Counted from the stretch's first letter, positions 12,824 through 22,532 are shown. The stretch is DNA of 30,710 nt from a virus (IMGVR_UViG_3300027801_000104:1-30710), one strand, 5' to 3'. Numbers and translations are program-made. The notes: a model not told the origin generated them from the sequence alone.

Positions 12824-15800
12824 TTAAAAATTAACCTCGTTTTGTATATTTTCAACCCCTCTATTCTCCGAAGCGGTCGCGGTCGGATCATTTACAACCG
12901 GTATTGATTCAATCGAAGCAATAACGGATCTAGATACGCTATCTTCAAACGCTTTCAGGTCAATAGATTGCGGTTCGGATGTGAATCCGCCCCCAATAAA
13001 CCCGCGAGAAACGTTTGTGGTCGGTGATTTTAATCTAGGTGGGCTGCTATCACCTAACAAGCCTCCTTTCTCGAAGTATATTCCAGAGACATTCATTTCG
13101 CTATTCCTAGCCATTTTGTTTGCGTTTCTTAATGACTTCCTTCGTTTTTGTTCCGAAGCTCCATCTAAAGCAACGCCGCCGCCGTCCTCGTTTATAGCTG
13201 ATAATAATCTAATATGTTTCGCCGTGCTTTTTTTGTTAATTATTGCCTCACCCCCTTCACCTTCTTGATTATTGCCAAGCTGCACACCGCCTCCATCATG
13301 ACTAGCGCCTTTAAGAACCCCCCCTTTTGCAAATTTCTGAGATTGTATCGTCGCTATTTCTGCAGTCGTTTTAATTGCTCCTAGTCCCACAGCTACTAAA
13401 GCCGGAGGCGTAAAACCTAAAGTTGCGAATGTTTTTCCAGCCGCAACCACTCCATTAATAATAGCTCGCGCCGTGTCCGCTTTCTTTTGTTTATCGAACG
13501 CTTTTTTATCAATTGCAAGCCGCGCCGATTCGAATTCGGCTTGAGAAATTATGCCCGCTTGTTTCTTCGCTTCTAAGGCTGAAATTTCACGATTCTTTTC
13601 TTCGTCGATTCGAGCTTTTGCCCGTTTTGATATTCCATCCGCTACAATTTCACCCGCAGCAAATGAAGCGTCGACAATCGCTTTCTTTAACTCTTCTTTT
13701 GCTTGTAGTCGTTCTAGTTCCGCTTCCGCTTCCGTTTCTTCTTCGGCTTTCTTAAAGTCCGCTTTTTTAATTGCTTCGGTTGTCCTGTCCTCTTCTTTTA
13801 TTAAAGCAATATCTTTGTTCAGAATAGTTTCCCGCGCTGCCTTCGCTTGATTCAAGGCGTCTTGAGTCTTTAATATTTCGAGCGTTTCTTTTCCTCCTGA
13901 TTCTTTTTTTAATTCAGCAAGTTTTTTAATTAAATCACCCTCTTTTATTTCTAGTGCGCCGGCTTGAGCTTCCGCGCCTTCGATTTTTAATCCGGTTAGC
14001 TTTTTTTGTAATTCAATTTCCTTATCAAGTCGAACTTGGTCCGTTTCATCAGTTGAGGCGATTTCTAATTCGCGAGCGGTTTGTAATGCTTGAGCTTTAA
14101 TGTCTAATATTTCAAGCTCAGTTTGTAACGCTCGCGCCGTGTCTTTTTCCGCAATCTTTGTGCGTTCATCTTCTAACTTTTCAAGTCGCTTCGTTTCCGC
14201 TTCTTGAGCTTTTCGAACCGTATCGATTCGCGTTTTAATTATCGCGTTTTCTTTATTTCTTAATTCAATACTTTTACCGATTCCGGTCGCGACTAACGCT
14301 TCTTTTTTCGCTTCTAGTTCTTCAATCTCTTTTTTATCTGCTAATGATGTGTCATTTGCTTCCGTCTTTATTTTGGCGAGCTTAATTTGTCGATCTAATT
14401 GATCAATTTGAATTTTTTCAGTTTCTTTTAATATCCGTTGCGCTTCTTGAGCCGCTTTGATTCTTTGGCCATCCGTAAGTAAAACATCTTCAGCGATTTT
14501 CTTTTGTTCTTCAAATAATCTATTTCCTTTTTCTTTTGCTCGATTTAGTCCCGTATCCGCTTCTTCAATCTCAATTGTTAATTCAGCGATACGCGAACCA
14601 CGTTCCGCAGCGATTGACATTTGATCCGCAAATTCTTTTCCAGCATCCGCAATCGCTTGAATTTGTGTCGGATCGAGTCCGGTTCCTACTTGAATTAAAT
14701 TGTCTTTTAATTCTTTTGCGATTTGAATCGTTTCGGCTTTTACTTCGGCCAAATCTTTATTGACCTGATCAATATCGATTCCCTTTCCAAGCAAAGGGAC
14801 ACCGGCTAAAGCTTTTTTTATTCCTAATCCTAAAGCTTTAAATGATACAACCATTGCACGTCCTTGTAATTTTACAAGGTTTACCGCAGCCGTAAAGCGA
14901 TTAATAATATTTTTCTTGAATGCGTTTCCTAAATCTTTTAAAGCTTGTCCCGGATCGTTAATCGCATCTTTTAATTTATCGAAGACTTTTAATCCGACTT
15001 TTTGAATTAATCCGAAGATTGTCGCTAAAACTTCTTTCAACGGAGCCATTACGCGCGTCATAGCATCCGCGCCGCGTTGCGTTGATAGTATCGCAGTAAT
15101 TAACGTTCCTAATATTACAACGATTGCCCCAATACCGGTTGCAGCTAAAGCGAATTTAAATATTTTAGCCGCTTTGCTTGCTATGTTAAAACTTCCTGCA
15201 GTCCCTTTTGTTGCCGCACCTAATGCCGTTTGAGCGGCCGCGTTTGCTTGAGTTGCTACGGCGTTTGCTTTAGTTGCGCCGGTAACTTTTGCGAATAAAC
15301 CTTTTATTTGAACTAGCGTTTGTTGAACTTGGTTAATTTTGCCACCAAACTCGCCCAGTAAAGGAGTCGCGGCCGACATCGCTTCCCCGTAATTCCCGAC
15401 CTGTAAAGCACTATTCCCCGTTGCTTTTTGCAGTTCGTTCATTTCATCATGCAAAGCTTTTGATCTCTTTTCTAGAGCTTGACCATCGACAGTCCCTTTC
15501 CTTTGCGCCTTGCTCATTCCGTTGAGCTCTAATTTACTTAACTTATATTGAGCCGCTAAAGAATTATAGGAACCCGAAGCCGAATCCGTCGATTTAATAT
15601 TAGCTTTTAAAACTGAATCGTTTTTTTTATATGCTGCTGTTGCTTCTTGAGTAAGTAAAGAATTTTTGACCTGTTGAGCCGAAAGAACTTCCATTGAATC
15701 ATCGTATTGATCAATGGAAAGTTTACCGGATTCGAATTGAGCCGTTAAACTTTTACTTTCTTTATTTAGTTTTTGCTTTGTTACGGCTAAACTATTTAAC

Positions 15801-15880
15801 TCCGCTTTTAAAGCGGTCATTGCTTTTAATTGCTCCGACGCTCCTTGAACTTTTATCCTAAATCCTATTTCTTCAGCCAT
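12824..15880 (-). CDS. Tail tape measure protein
   Basis: 1018 residues, the longest protein here. It sets tail length; at about 0.15 nm per residue this means about 150 nm. N-terminal coiled coils (1-150; e.g. QLKAMTALKAELNSLAVTKQ) lead to a hydrophobic segment at about 241-265 (IFKFALAATGIGAIVVILGT), typical of tape measures that insert into the host membrane. Long Lys/Glu helices follow (about 430-760), then an Ala-rich segment and the end GGVLKGASHDGGGVQLGN, with further Gly-rich stretches, a type of ending often seen in tape measures of Bacteroidota phages. No peptidoglycan hydrolase domain is visible. It starts 10 nt after a large tail protein gene. The two genes before it look like tail-tip genes, the reverse of the common order, and no frameshifted chaperone pair precedes it. 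Confidence 0.9.
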   Translation of the reverse strand: MAEEIGFRIKVQGASEQLKAMTALKAELNSLAVTKQKLNKESKSLTAQFESGKLSIDQYDDSMEVLSAQQVKNSLLTQEATAAYKKNDSVLKANIKSTDSASGSYNSLAAQYKLSKLELNGMSKAQRKGTVDGQALEKRSKALHDEMNELQKATGNSALQVGNYGEAMSAATPLLGEFGGKINQVQQTLVQIKGLFAKVTGATKANAVATQANAAAQTALGAATKGTAGSFNIASKAAKIFKFALAATGIGAIVVILGTLITAILSTQRGADAMTRVMAPLKEVLATIFGLIQKVGLKVFDKLKDAINDPGQALKDLGNAFKKNIINRFTAAVNLVKLQGRAMVVSFKALGLGIKKALAGVPLLGKGIDIDQVNKDLAEVKAETIQIAKELKDNLIQVGTGLDPTQIQAIADAGKEFADQMSIAAERGSRIAELTIEIEEADTGLNRAKEKGNRLFEEQKKIAEDVLLTDGQRIKAAQEAQRILKETEKIQIDQLDRQIKLAKIKTEANDTSLADKKEIEELEAKKEALVATGIGKSIELRNKENAIIKTRIDTVRKAQEAETKRLEKLEDERTKIAEKDTARALQTELEILDIKAQALQTARELEIASTDETDQVRLDKEIELQKKLTGLKIEGAEAQAGALEIKEGDLIKKLAELKKESGGKETLEILKTQDALNQAKAARETILNKDIALIKEEDRTTEAIKKADFKKAEEETEAEAELERLQAKEELKKAIVDASFAAGEIVADGISKRAKARIDEEKNREISALEAKKQAGIISQAEFESARLAIDKKAFDKQKKADTARAIINGVVAAGKTFATLGFTPPALVAVGLGAIKTTAEIATIQSQKFAKGGVLKGASHDGGGVQLGNNQEGEGGEAIINKKSTAKHIRLLSAINEDGGGVALDGASEQKRRKSLRNANKMARNSEMNVSGIYFEKGGLLGDSSPPRLKSPTTNVSRGFIGGGFTSEPQSIDLKAFEDSVSRSVIASIESIPVVNDPTATASENRGVENIQNEVNF

Positions 15881-15889
15881 AATTTATGA

Positions 15890-18253
15890 TTAACTTTGGT
15901 AAACTGGTACAATATTCCCGTTACTATCTGAGTAAACAGGAATTAAATAATTAACACCGTTGATTGTTTCTTCAATATAAATCGGGTCCGGTGTGTCATT
16001 CGGTCCTTGAGGATCTGAAATCGTATTCGGAATGTTTCCGGCCTGACTTGGATCGTTAGGAACTGCGACATAACTTTGAAACCTTAATAATTCAACTAAT
16101 GTCGATTGATCTTTTGTCGCTTGAAATTTACTAATTTTTTGTATTAAATAATGCCCTTTTATTTCTGTAGGTGCATCAATGTAAACCGGTTTGCGTAGAT
16201 TTATATCTCTGTAATCAGTTAAAGATAAATTAACTCGAACCGATAATACCCCGCCTTCTAATAGGTTACTAATAGTTTTTGAATAGTACTTTTGCACTAG
16301 CCCATCAGCACCGGCAAAATTCAAGTTCATCGGCACAATTGAGCTTCCGAAAGATTCACTCAAACCAACAGTAACAACCGTAGGCGAAGAAGATCGCATC
16401 GGGTTCCCAGCATTATCAAACTGCTGTTCCGTTAACGTATTGAATAATCTAAAATTATACTCGTTGTTTTGCGTGCCGTTTATATTTAAATCTCCGTACT
16501 CCTTTCGTATTATAGACGTAAACATCTTACTTGATGTCGTACCCTGGACAACAGGTGAAAATAAATTCGTTTGAATAACTGAACTACCTTTCGCAAATCT
16601 AGTTCCTAAATCCTGATCATATTTTCCGTATGTTCTTGAGTTTAAAATATTCCAACGCTCCAAATATTTATCATTTGAATCGGGTTGATATTTAAATTCG
16701 AGCGTTTCTTTGTATTCGGTTGCATATGATATTTTGAAACCATTTGTTAAATCTAGTTTGTCGGTCCAATCAATAGCGTTTGAAATATCTAAGAAGAAAT
16801 CATCGCGCGGCTCAATCTTAACTATTTTTCGATAAGTGTCAGCTACAAAATAAAGATTAAAAAACGTTTTAAAATCTTGGATAACATTTAAACATGAAAC
16901 GTTTTGAGGGATAACCGTATTCAATGCGTAATCATCACCTAAAGAAACAGAGCCTTTTCGAATAAACGAAACATTTGAATTATTTAATATCCGAACCGAC
17001 CACCTATTAAGCGAACCGGGACCGGTTAAACCATAAACGGGCGCGAATCCTTTCGCATCATCAATCAGTTCTAATATTATCGACACGTTATCGCCTGCAG
17101 TCAATAGAACTTCCGGAGCATTCCCGCCAGTTAAAGAAGTTTGAACTGGAAACGGGTTCGGTGGGGCGGATGAATCATATAATACAACTCCATTTATAAC
17201 CGTATCCGATGTATTATTCGCAACAATAAGCCATTTAAAATTCGGAGGCCGTACAGCAAACAACCCGCCGGAAGTGTTTGTACTTGTCCAAAGAAACCAA
17301 TTCGGATTATTTGTGTCAAACGCTCTCCATTCGTAATTTATAGCGAATTCAACTTTATATAGTGCTGTAATCGGGACCGTGTATTCATTTGTAGTATTGC
17401 TAAAAACCCCCGAAACATCTTTAATTTGATTGTTAAAAATATTCGGGAATCTCCATCGGTTCCGTATGTTTGGCGCTGCAGGTGTTCCGAGATTTCCTAC
17501 CATTGTAGAAGCGTCCCAATTAGGAGGCGTTAAAGCTTGGTTAACTATTGTCGTTGAATAATTCGTCTCCGTTGCTAGTACCGCGTCTTGATCAAAAGTA
17601 AGGTTCGCGACAAAATCAACAGCTAGTTTTTTAAATTCCGGAGTATTAAAGAAATTTGAATCGACTGTGTATCCTGTTTTTTCGAAAGCTTTATCAATAA
17701 TCGCTTTAGCGTATAAAGTAGGAAGAAAATTAGTCACAGCCGCATCAGAATTCCTGTCGATATACGGATAAATAATGTCGTTCGTTGCAACGCTTGAATT
17801 ATTTATCGCCGTAATAGCTGCAGCCGTAAAAGACGCGACCGAATCCCTCCAGTCTAATTCGTTTAAATTAATTTTAGACATTAACGAAACCCAGTCGGTA
17901 TTGTCACCTAAGAAAACAGCTTTGTAAAACCCTTCCGAATCAGAATCAGTTACTTTAATGTGTCCGGATTCGAGTTGAATTCCATCAACAAAAACAACAC
18001 ATGACCGCCTTTTTAGTATCGCGGTTTTATTTTTCGTGTTTATATTGTTAACAAAATCAAATAAATTGTTATTTTTTTTTGTCGCTGGTATTTTGAAATT
18101 TAAGGAATACGTTCCCGATCTCGCGTTGAGATCGTTTATGTCTGAAATACCTTTCGTGAAAGTTAACGGAAAGTCAGCAAAGGAAGTTAAATCTAAACTT
18201 CCTAAAACGGAATTGTTTCCGTCTATTATTTTAATCTCAACCTCTCGAGCCAT
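15890..18253 (-). CDS. Large tail protein (probable tail-tip/baseplate hub)
   Basis: 787 residues. The N-terminal third (1-230) has VEIKIIDGNNSVLGSLDLTS, DLNARSGTYSLNFKIPATKK and DGIQLESGHIKVTDSDSEG, a pattern known from large tail proteins of Bacteroidota phages in which beta-domains resemble baseplate hub domains. A middle part is rich in Asn and Thr. The segment QNVSCLNVIQDFKTFFNLYF leads to a hub-like fold with KIVKIEPRDDFF, and the end is Pro/Gly-rich. Between the 710-residue propeller protein and the tape measure, it is most likely the hub or distal tail protein. It overlaps the upstream gene by 17 nt. No protease or lysozyme domain is visible. Confidence 0.6.
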   Translation of the reverse strand: MAREVEIKIIDGNNSVLGSLDLTSFADFPLTFTKGISDINDLNARSGTYSLNFKIPATKKNNNLFDFVNNINTKNKTAILKRRSCVVFVDGIQLESGHIKVTDSDSEGFYKAVFLGDNTDWVSLMSKINLNELDWRDSVASFTAAAITAINNSSVATNDIIYPYIDRNSDAAVTNFLPTLYAKAIIDKAFEKTGYTVDSNFFNTPEFKKLAVDFVANLTFDQDAVLATETNYSTTIVNQALTPPNWDASTMVGNLGTPAAPNIRNRWRFPNIFNNQIKDVSGVFSNTTNEYTVPITALYKVEFAINYEWRAFDTNNPNWFLWTSTNTSGGLFAVRPPNFKWLIVANNTSDTVINGVVLYDSSAPPNPFPVQTSLTGGNAPEVLLTAGDNVSIILELIDDAKGFAPVYGLTGPGSLNRWSVRILNNSNVSFIRKGSVSLGDDYALNTVIPQNVSCLNVIQDFKTFFNLYFVADTYRKIVKIEPRDDFFLDISNAIDWTDKLDLTNGFKISYATEYKETLEFKYQPDSNDKYLERWNILNSRTYGKYDQDLGTRFAKGSSVIQTNLFSPVVQGTTSSKMFTSIIRKEYGDLNINGTQNNEYNFRLFNTLTEQQFDNAGNPMRSSSPTVVTVGLSESFGSSIVPMNLNFAGADGLVQKYYSKTISNLLEGGVLSVRVNLSLTDYRDINLRKPVYIDAPTEIKGHYLIQKISKFQATKDQSTLVELLRFQSYVAVPNDPSQAGNIPNTISDPQGPNDTPDPIYIEETINGVNYLIPVYSDSNGNIVPVYQS

Positions 18254-20369
18254 GCGTAATATTTGCGTATGAAAATTGAAAAGATACTTGGAATGTTCCT
18301 GTTTCTGAATCCGATTCGATAACAGAACCGTTTTCGATTATGATAGGTAGTAAGTGTCCATCTTCTTCGGTCCACGCTCTTTTGTTGTAGAACATTTCTT
18401 GAATCCAATTCACCTCAGTTTTTTTAATACTTTTTGAAAATACTTCAAATTGATGTTCAACCGTATTCGCTAACGTTGCGGAACCTCTTGTCGTTGATCC
18501 TATAATATTACCATTTGGTTTTAGATAATTTTTACTTTTATGGTTAAAACCCTCAACAACTCGACCCCTAAAAGTATAAGAATCTTGAGCGCCGAACTTG
18601 TTTTCCCAATGAATATGACGGTCAACACCGCAAGCGCCCTTAAATATGTACTTTTTTACCTCTGAAGCGACTGATAAATCAGAGTTCTCAATATAAGCTA
18701 AGCAGTAAGCGCCAGTCAATCCGGCAAGTTGGTCCGCAAATGTTACGGTTAAATCTAAAATTTGATTGTTTCCGGTCGATGGAGCTGCGGGCGCTGAATA
18801 TATTTCGTTGCCATTAACAACTGTTAAAAATAAATGATTAGGGTTTGGAACTAATGACGTAAAAGTGCTAAATGTGTCCGCAGAAGTGTCTAGTTTTAAC
18901 ACATCAGCATTGTTGTAACTAAACAAATATACATTATCATCAGATAATAAAGCTAAATTACGATAAATAAAAGCGTTTTCTGTGTTTGTACTTAAAAACG
19001 TGACAGCATCGCCCGCGTTCGTGTCTATTCTCATTACATTGTTAACATTTGCGGCGACTGACACAACGTAAATAACACCATTCGAGGTCTCTACAGCACT
19101 AGATGATTGTGAATTAGCAATCCACCCAGTAGCCGCGTGAGAAGTTAAAATGTCTGTATTAGGGTCTAATTTGTAAAATTTATTTGTTTCTACATTAAAA
19201 GAATAAATAAAGCCGTTTGCGGCGTAAACTATACCGCCGAAAGAACCGCCCACAGTAAGCCCAGGGTTTAAAGTTGTTACTGTATCGGTGTTAGTGTCTA
19301 TCTTTAAAATATTATTTTGCGATTGAGTATGTGCGTAAATAACACCATAAGGTGTTATGACTTGATCAAAGCACCGACTTAAACCGGCCCCGATGCTTGA
19401 CGTGGACGAACCTACGATAGTTAAAACGGCTATATCTGCCGCGTAATCAGGTAAAAAATAAATCTTATTCGATACCGGAGAATAAGCCCCCGTCATGTAT
19501 TGCGGATTAACTAAAGCCGGATAAGATCCGAATGATACCGTTGTATTATCTGTTAAATCAACACGAAGTATTGAGCCTGATCGACGCGGAGCGCCATACA
19601 AAAACCCATCTTGACCGTTTACAAGTTTACCAGTTCCAGCGTCAACTGTTAAATTATCAAAATAATCTATATTAGAGCTTCCCGGTAAATTTGCTCCAGG
19701 TAATCCAGCGCCCGCAATTTTTCCGTACTGATCATTAAATTCAATCGACCCCGATCTGTTTACAACCGGATACCGTTGCGAGAATAAAAACACATCGTTA
19801 GAATTGTAATAGTCACGAACAAAAAACGCATCATCTTGAACGCGGTGCATTGCTAAAAATTCCGAATAGCCTTTAATTATACACTTTTCGCCGGTGAAAT
19901 TTGTTAAGAACTTTTTACCAGTTCCCGAAGTCATGTCGTAATCAGATAATAAAAAAGGTTTAACCCATTCTTTGTGAGTTAAAATATAATTATGTGAAGT
20001 AAACAGCCCTGAAAGATAATCAGTAATAAATGGATAATTTGTTGTTCCATCATCTAAAACCTCCCAAGCGACAACAGTATAATGAATAAACGCAGTATCT
20101 TGAGATATTGTAGAGTTAATTCCGCTCGTTGCTAATTCGCTTGAGGTTGTAAAGCTTAATTGATCCGCTAAAATACTTGAGATATTGAACTTAAAAACTC
20201 CAGTCGTTCCCGGTTCCGGATTCTGTTCGATTGTTGAAATTGTGTTTATCGTATCCGTTACGACTAAAATCATACGTACAATATTAGCCGTGTTTGATTC
20301 CAGTTGCCAAACAACCGGACGTGTCGCGACTGTTTTTCTAGCTGGTGGAATTACGGTAGTTATTGCCAT
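18237..20369 (-). CDS. Tail protein with an inserted beta-propeller domain
   Basis: 710 residues. Residues 1-230 (PPARKTVATRPVVWQLESNT and on) and 545-710 (QDSYTFRGRVVEGFNHKSKN and after) look like a phage tail/baseplate protein. Between them, about 235-540, lie repeats such as NKIYFLPDYAADIAVLTI, GVIYAHTQSQNNILKIDTNT, GFIYSFNVETNKFYKLDPNT, GVIYVVSVAANVNNVMRIDT and NVYLFSYNNADVLKLDTSAD. Each is one blade of the GxIY...xxIDTxTDT type, so this is a beta-propeller of roughly six or seven blades. Such domains often bind sugars or proteins, so it may be a receptor-binding insert at the tail tip. The gene starts 57 nt after the small membrane protein gene and overlaps the hub-like gene by 17 nt. 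Function is inferred. Confidence 0.65.
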   Translation of the reverse strand: MAITTVIPPARKTVATRPVVWQLESNTANIVRMILVVTDTINTISTIEQNPEPGTTGVFKFNISSILADQLSFTTSSELATSGINSTISQDTAFIHYTVVAWEVLDDGTTNYPFITDYLSGLFTSHNYILTHKEWVKPFLLSDYDMTSGTGKKFLTNFTGEKCIIKGYSEFLAMHRVQDDAFFVRDYYNSNDVFLFSQRYPVVNRSGSIEFNDQYGKIAGAGLPGANLPGSSNIDYFDNLTVDAGTGKLVNGQDGFLYGAPRRSGSILRVDLTDNTTVSFGSYPALVNPQYMTGAYSPVSNKIYFLPDYAADIAVLTIVGSSTSSIGAGLSRCFDQVITPYGVIYAHTQSQNNILKIDTNTDTVTTLNPGLTVGGSFGGIVYAANGFIYSFNVETNKFYKLDPNTDILTSHAATGWIANSQSSSAVETSNGVIYVVSVAANVNNVMRIDTNAGDAVTFLSTNTENAFIYRNLALLSDDNVYLFSYNNADVLKLDTSADTFSTFTSLVPNPNHLFLTVVNGNEIYSAPAAPSTGNNQILDLTVTFADQLAGLTGAYCLAYIENSDLSVASEVKKYIFKGACGVDRHIHWENKFGAQDSYTFRGRVVEGFNHKSKNYLKPNGNIIGSTTRGSATLANTVEHQFEVFSKSIKKTEVNWIQEMFYNKRAWTEEDGHLLPIIIENGSVIESDSETGTFQVSFQFSYANITHGSRG

Positions 20370-20426
20370 TGTAAAAGTGTTACGATTAAAGGTTTAAAGG
20401 TAACAAATTAAAACCACATTTAATCC

Positions 20427-20783
20427 TTATTCGTGGTTACATTTTTCAATTGCTTTTTCTAAATGTCCGGGGTCGATCCACTCCAACCCGTTTGCAATTA
20501 ATAAACCGAACCAAGTTAAATTTTTTATTAAATAATTTATTCCTAAACACATCGAAATTGTGTCATCTTCATGTCCGAATTTATACCCGCCTTTTTTCTT
20601 TAGTATTACATTGAATAGCGGACCGCCTAAAACGTTGCCTAACTGGTCCAAACTAACCGCAATGGTTAAATGATAAGCATGATGTATTTTGACTATAAAA
20701 AGCCCCAAAACATATAAAGGCAAAGCTAAAACCCACACGAGAAGCAAAGCAATAACGGCCAGTAAAAAGCTAATTAATTTCAC
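20427..20783 (-). CDS. Small membrane protein (118 aa)
   Basis: 118 residues with a strong N-terminal membrane segment (ISFLLAVIALLLVWVLALPL, about 4-23), continuing hydrophobic to 35, then GGYKFGHEDDTISMCLGINY, then a moderately hydrophobic stretch (LTWFGLLIANGLEWIDPGHL) and a Cys/His end. FGHEDDTIS..LG.N is a motif I have seen in uncharacterised membrane proteins of Bacteroidota phages in this position. The gene overlaps the upstream one by 4 nt (ATGA). Function unknown; a role in superinfection exclusion or DNA entry is conceivable but unsupported. Confidence 0.55.
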   Translation of the reverse strand: MKLISFLLAVIALLLVWVLALPLYVLGLFIVKIHHAYHLTIAVSLDQLGNVLGGPLFNVILKKKGGYKFGHEDDTISMCLGINYLIKNLTWFGLLIANGLEWIDPGHLEKAIEKCNHE

Positions 20784-21286
20784 GATAAATAGTTTGTAAT
20801 GTCTAAAACAATTTTGTCATGCAGTTCTTGAGTGTATCCGTTGTCGATGTCTCCTTGCGTTATTGGTGCAATGTCATTTAATAAAGACACTAAAGAAATT
20901 CCCCAAAAACCAAAAGTAAGCCTATTAATTACGGGCGTTAACCTGTTGAAAATATAGTTAATATTTTGAATTGTCAACTCTCCTGTAGCTTCTTTTACTG
21001 CAAAGTTTTCAGCGGCAAACTTGTAAAAATAATTTTCACCGTCTGACTTTGATTTTGTAAAGGCTTCTAGTATTTCCGCATAAGCTATGTTATTATTTAC
21101 ACTTAAAGAATGGTATTTTTCACTAATAGCGGTTTTTATTATGTCGCTTGGTTCGCTAGCAAAAGAAACTACTATTTTTAAATCTTCATAAGCTACAGAG
21201 GTAAAAATATGGGTTTCCCTCAGCCAATTGTTAAAATATTTTCCGTCTGCGTTTTCGTTAATTGGTGCAATCTCTAATTTGTACAT
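20780..21286 (-). CDS. Hypothetical protein (168 aa)
   Basis: 168 residues, mixed alpha/beta, with no cysteine, signal or membrane segment. It begins KLEIAPINENADGKYFNNWL and has a Phe/Tyr-rich middle (ENYFYKFAAENFAVKEATGE), then INYIFNRLTPVINRLTFGFW and an end rich in Ile/Asp. It overlaps the YkgJ-like gene upstream by 13 nt and the membrane-protein gene downstream by 4 nt, so it belongs to this run of genes. I do not recognise the family. CpG is sparse here compared with the tail genes on either side, suggesting accessory origin. Confidence 0.5.
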   Translation of the reverse strand: MYKLEIAPINENADGKYFNNWLRETHIFTSVAYEDLKIVVSFASEPSDIIKTAISEKYHSLSVNNNIAYAEILEAFTKSKSDGENYFYKFAAENFAVKEATGELTIQNINYIFNRLTPVINRLTFGFWGISLVSLLNDIAPITQGDIDNGYTQELHDKIVLDITNYLS

Positions 21287-21618
21287 AGTTTTCTAATTTT
21301 TGAACATCTATTATTTTCGTAATCCTTGCAGACTTTCGGTCTATCCTCATAAATAGAACAAAGCATTGTTTTTCTATCTAAATTAACACAAAGCCCGTCT
21401 TTGCTTTTTTTCATTTCTGCGTAGTTATCAAAATAATTTTCGTCTAACTGTTCTTTTTTGTCTTTAAATTTGGGGAATTTACCCACAAACACATCTACGT
21501 GTTTAATAAAACAATCATTTAGCCCTTTTTCTTTTAATAATTCAAATTCTAACTTGTCTACCTCTATTACTAGAGAGCAACAGGCCGAGTTGATACATTT
21601 CAAACAATCTACGACCAT
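21274..21618 (-). CDS. YkgJ-type cysteine-cluster protein
   Basis: 114 residues with ten cysteines at 5, 8, 13, 14, 36, 77, 87, 97, 105 and 112. The blocks DCLKCINSACC near the N-terminus and GLCVNLDRKTMLCSIYEDRP...CKDY are the two halves of the YkgJ/CxxCxxCC family (C..C...CC ... C..L...C.IY..RP..C), thought to bind a metal or iron-sulfur cluster. Its role in cells is unknown. It overlaps the fibre-like gene at 21609 by 10 nt and the next gene by 13 nt, so it is truly part of the late operon. A metal-cluster enzyme among tail genes is odd; it could modify a tail protein or act on the host. The family call is firm, the role open. Confidence 0.75.
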   Translation of the reverse strand: MVVDCLKCINSACCSLVIEVDKLEFELLKEKGLNDCFIKHVDVFVGKFPKFKDKKEQLDENYFDNYAEMKKSKDGLCVNLDRKTMLCSIYEDRPKVCKDYENNRCSKIRKLCTN

Positions 21619-22532
21619 GATTGAATTAACATCCTTCTAGTTAATAAATCTACATTATCACCCCTCGTGTTAAATTGTACCGTAATAACGTCACCAATAA
21701 CAAGCCCATCAATAGGGCATGTGCTTTGGACGCTTTGGTCTGAGTTTTTTTGCTGCCTGTCTATTGTTAAAGAGTCTGTTTCTGTAGTTCCGTTTTTTGC
21801 AAAGTACATATCAAGTTCCTCGTTTTGGTCGTTGTTGCAATTTACAACAGAATAAAAAACATAGTCCCCGTCCTGTGTAATGGTAAAGCTTAAGTCGGGA
21901 ACATTTGTAGGTGTGTTACTATTAAAATTATTTGAATTTGTAGTAGATAGAACCTCTGATTTAAAGTAGCTGCTTGATGCTGTTGGTAAGGTGTGATAGC
22001 CTTTTGTCCCGCTTGCGTTTGTTCCGTAGTATTGGTTATTACCTGGATTGTTCGCATCGTTTACAAGCTGCAAACTATCGCTGTCATCTTCAATGCTGTT
22101 TTTTATGGCTGTTTTGTCTCTTTTTAGGTCTAATGCTGTTTGGGTTGCTGAATTGCCTATTTTTGCACGTTCGGCACTTGTTAAAAATAAATTTATAGCC
22201 CCCTCTGCAATATTGTCCGAGTCGTCCGAAACCTTATCAAATACATCCACACCAACCGTAACAACAAAAGATTCATTTGCACCTGAGTTAATTTTGCTTA
22301 TAGTTATTTTGTCGGCAGTTCCTGTAATTTTAGTGTCAAGAAAACCTTCAGTAGTATCTGTCGCCGATGCTTTTACTTTGTCGTTTTGGTCTGACCCTGA
22401 AGTAAACGTTACAACCCCGCTCTCATCTTTTTTCTTTTCTATGCCGTCAGTGTCTAAAAAGATAGTATAAGTACCTGTTGGTGAATTTGGTACTGTTGCG
22501 GCTGCTACTTGTTTAGTTATTAATAAACCCAT
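21609..22532 (-). CDS. Tail fibre/adhesin-like protein
   Basis: 307 residues. N-terminal beta-rich part with GTYTIFLDTDGIEKKKDESG and GFLDTKITGTADKITISKIN, a helical neck FLTSAERAKIGNSATQTALD (about 110-130), and then GTNASGTKGYHTLP, a module common in phage tail-fibre and baseplate-upper proteins. The C-terminal 120 residues read as a jelly-roll of the TNF/C1q type: FTITQDGDYVFYSVVNCNND, LDMYFAKNGTTETDSLT, VQFNTRGDNVDLLTRRMLI. This is a plausible trimeric receptor-binding protein and a second adhesin besides the one at 6225. It starts 2 nt after the stop of the 86-aa gene. CpG-poor, so possibly exchanged recently. Confidence 0.65.
   Translation of the reverse strand: MGLLITKQVAAATVPNSPTGTYTIFLDTDGIEKKKDESGVVTFTSGSDQNDKVKASATDTTEGFLDTKITGTADKITISKINSGANESFVVTVGVDVFDKVSDDSDNIAEGAINLFLTSAERAKIGNSATQTALDLKRDKTAIKNSIEDDSDSLQLVNDANNPGNNQYYGTNASGTKGYHTLPTASSSYFKSEVLSTTNSNNFNSNTPTNVPDLSFTITQDGDYVFYSVVNCNNDQNEELDMYFAKNGTTETDSLTIDRQQKNSDQSVQSTCPIDGLVIGDVITVQFNTRGDNVDLLTRRMLIQSWS

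Noticed and set aside
12981-14763. Plus-strand open frames opposite the tape measure gene (12981-13268, 13513-13755, 13551-13850, 14536-14763)
   Set aside because: They mirror the Lys/Glu/Ala codons of the tape measure and have no motif, start signal or neighbour of their own.
18226-18408. 60-aa minus-strand frame overlapping the ends of two tail genes
   Set aside because: It lies in another frame within firmly called genes and is Arg-rich without pattern.
21667-22470. Plus-strand frames opposite the adhesin-like gene
   Set aside because: Shadows of the Asn/Thr-rich gene on the other strand; Ser/Leu-rich with no sensible motif.
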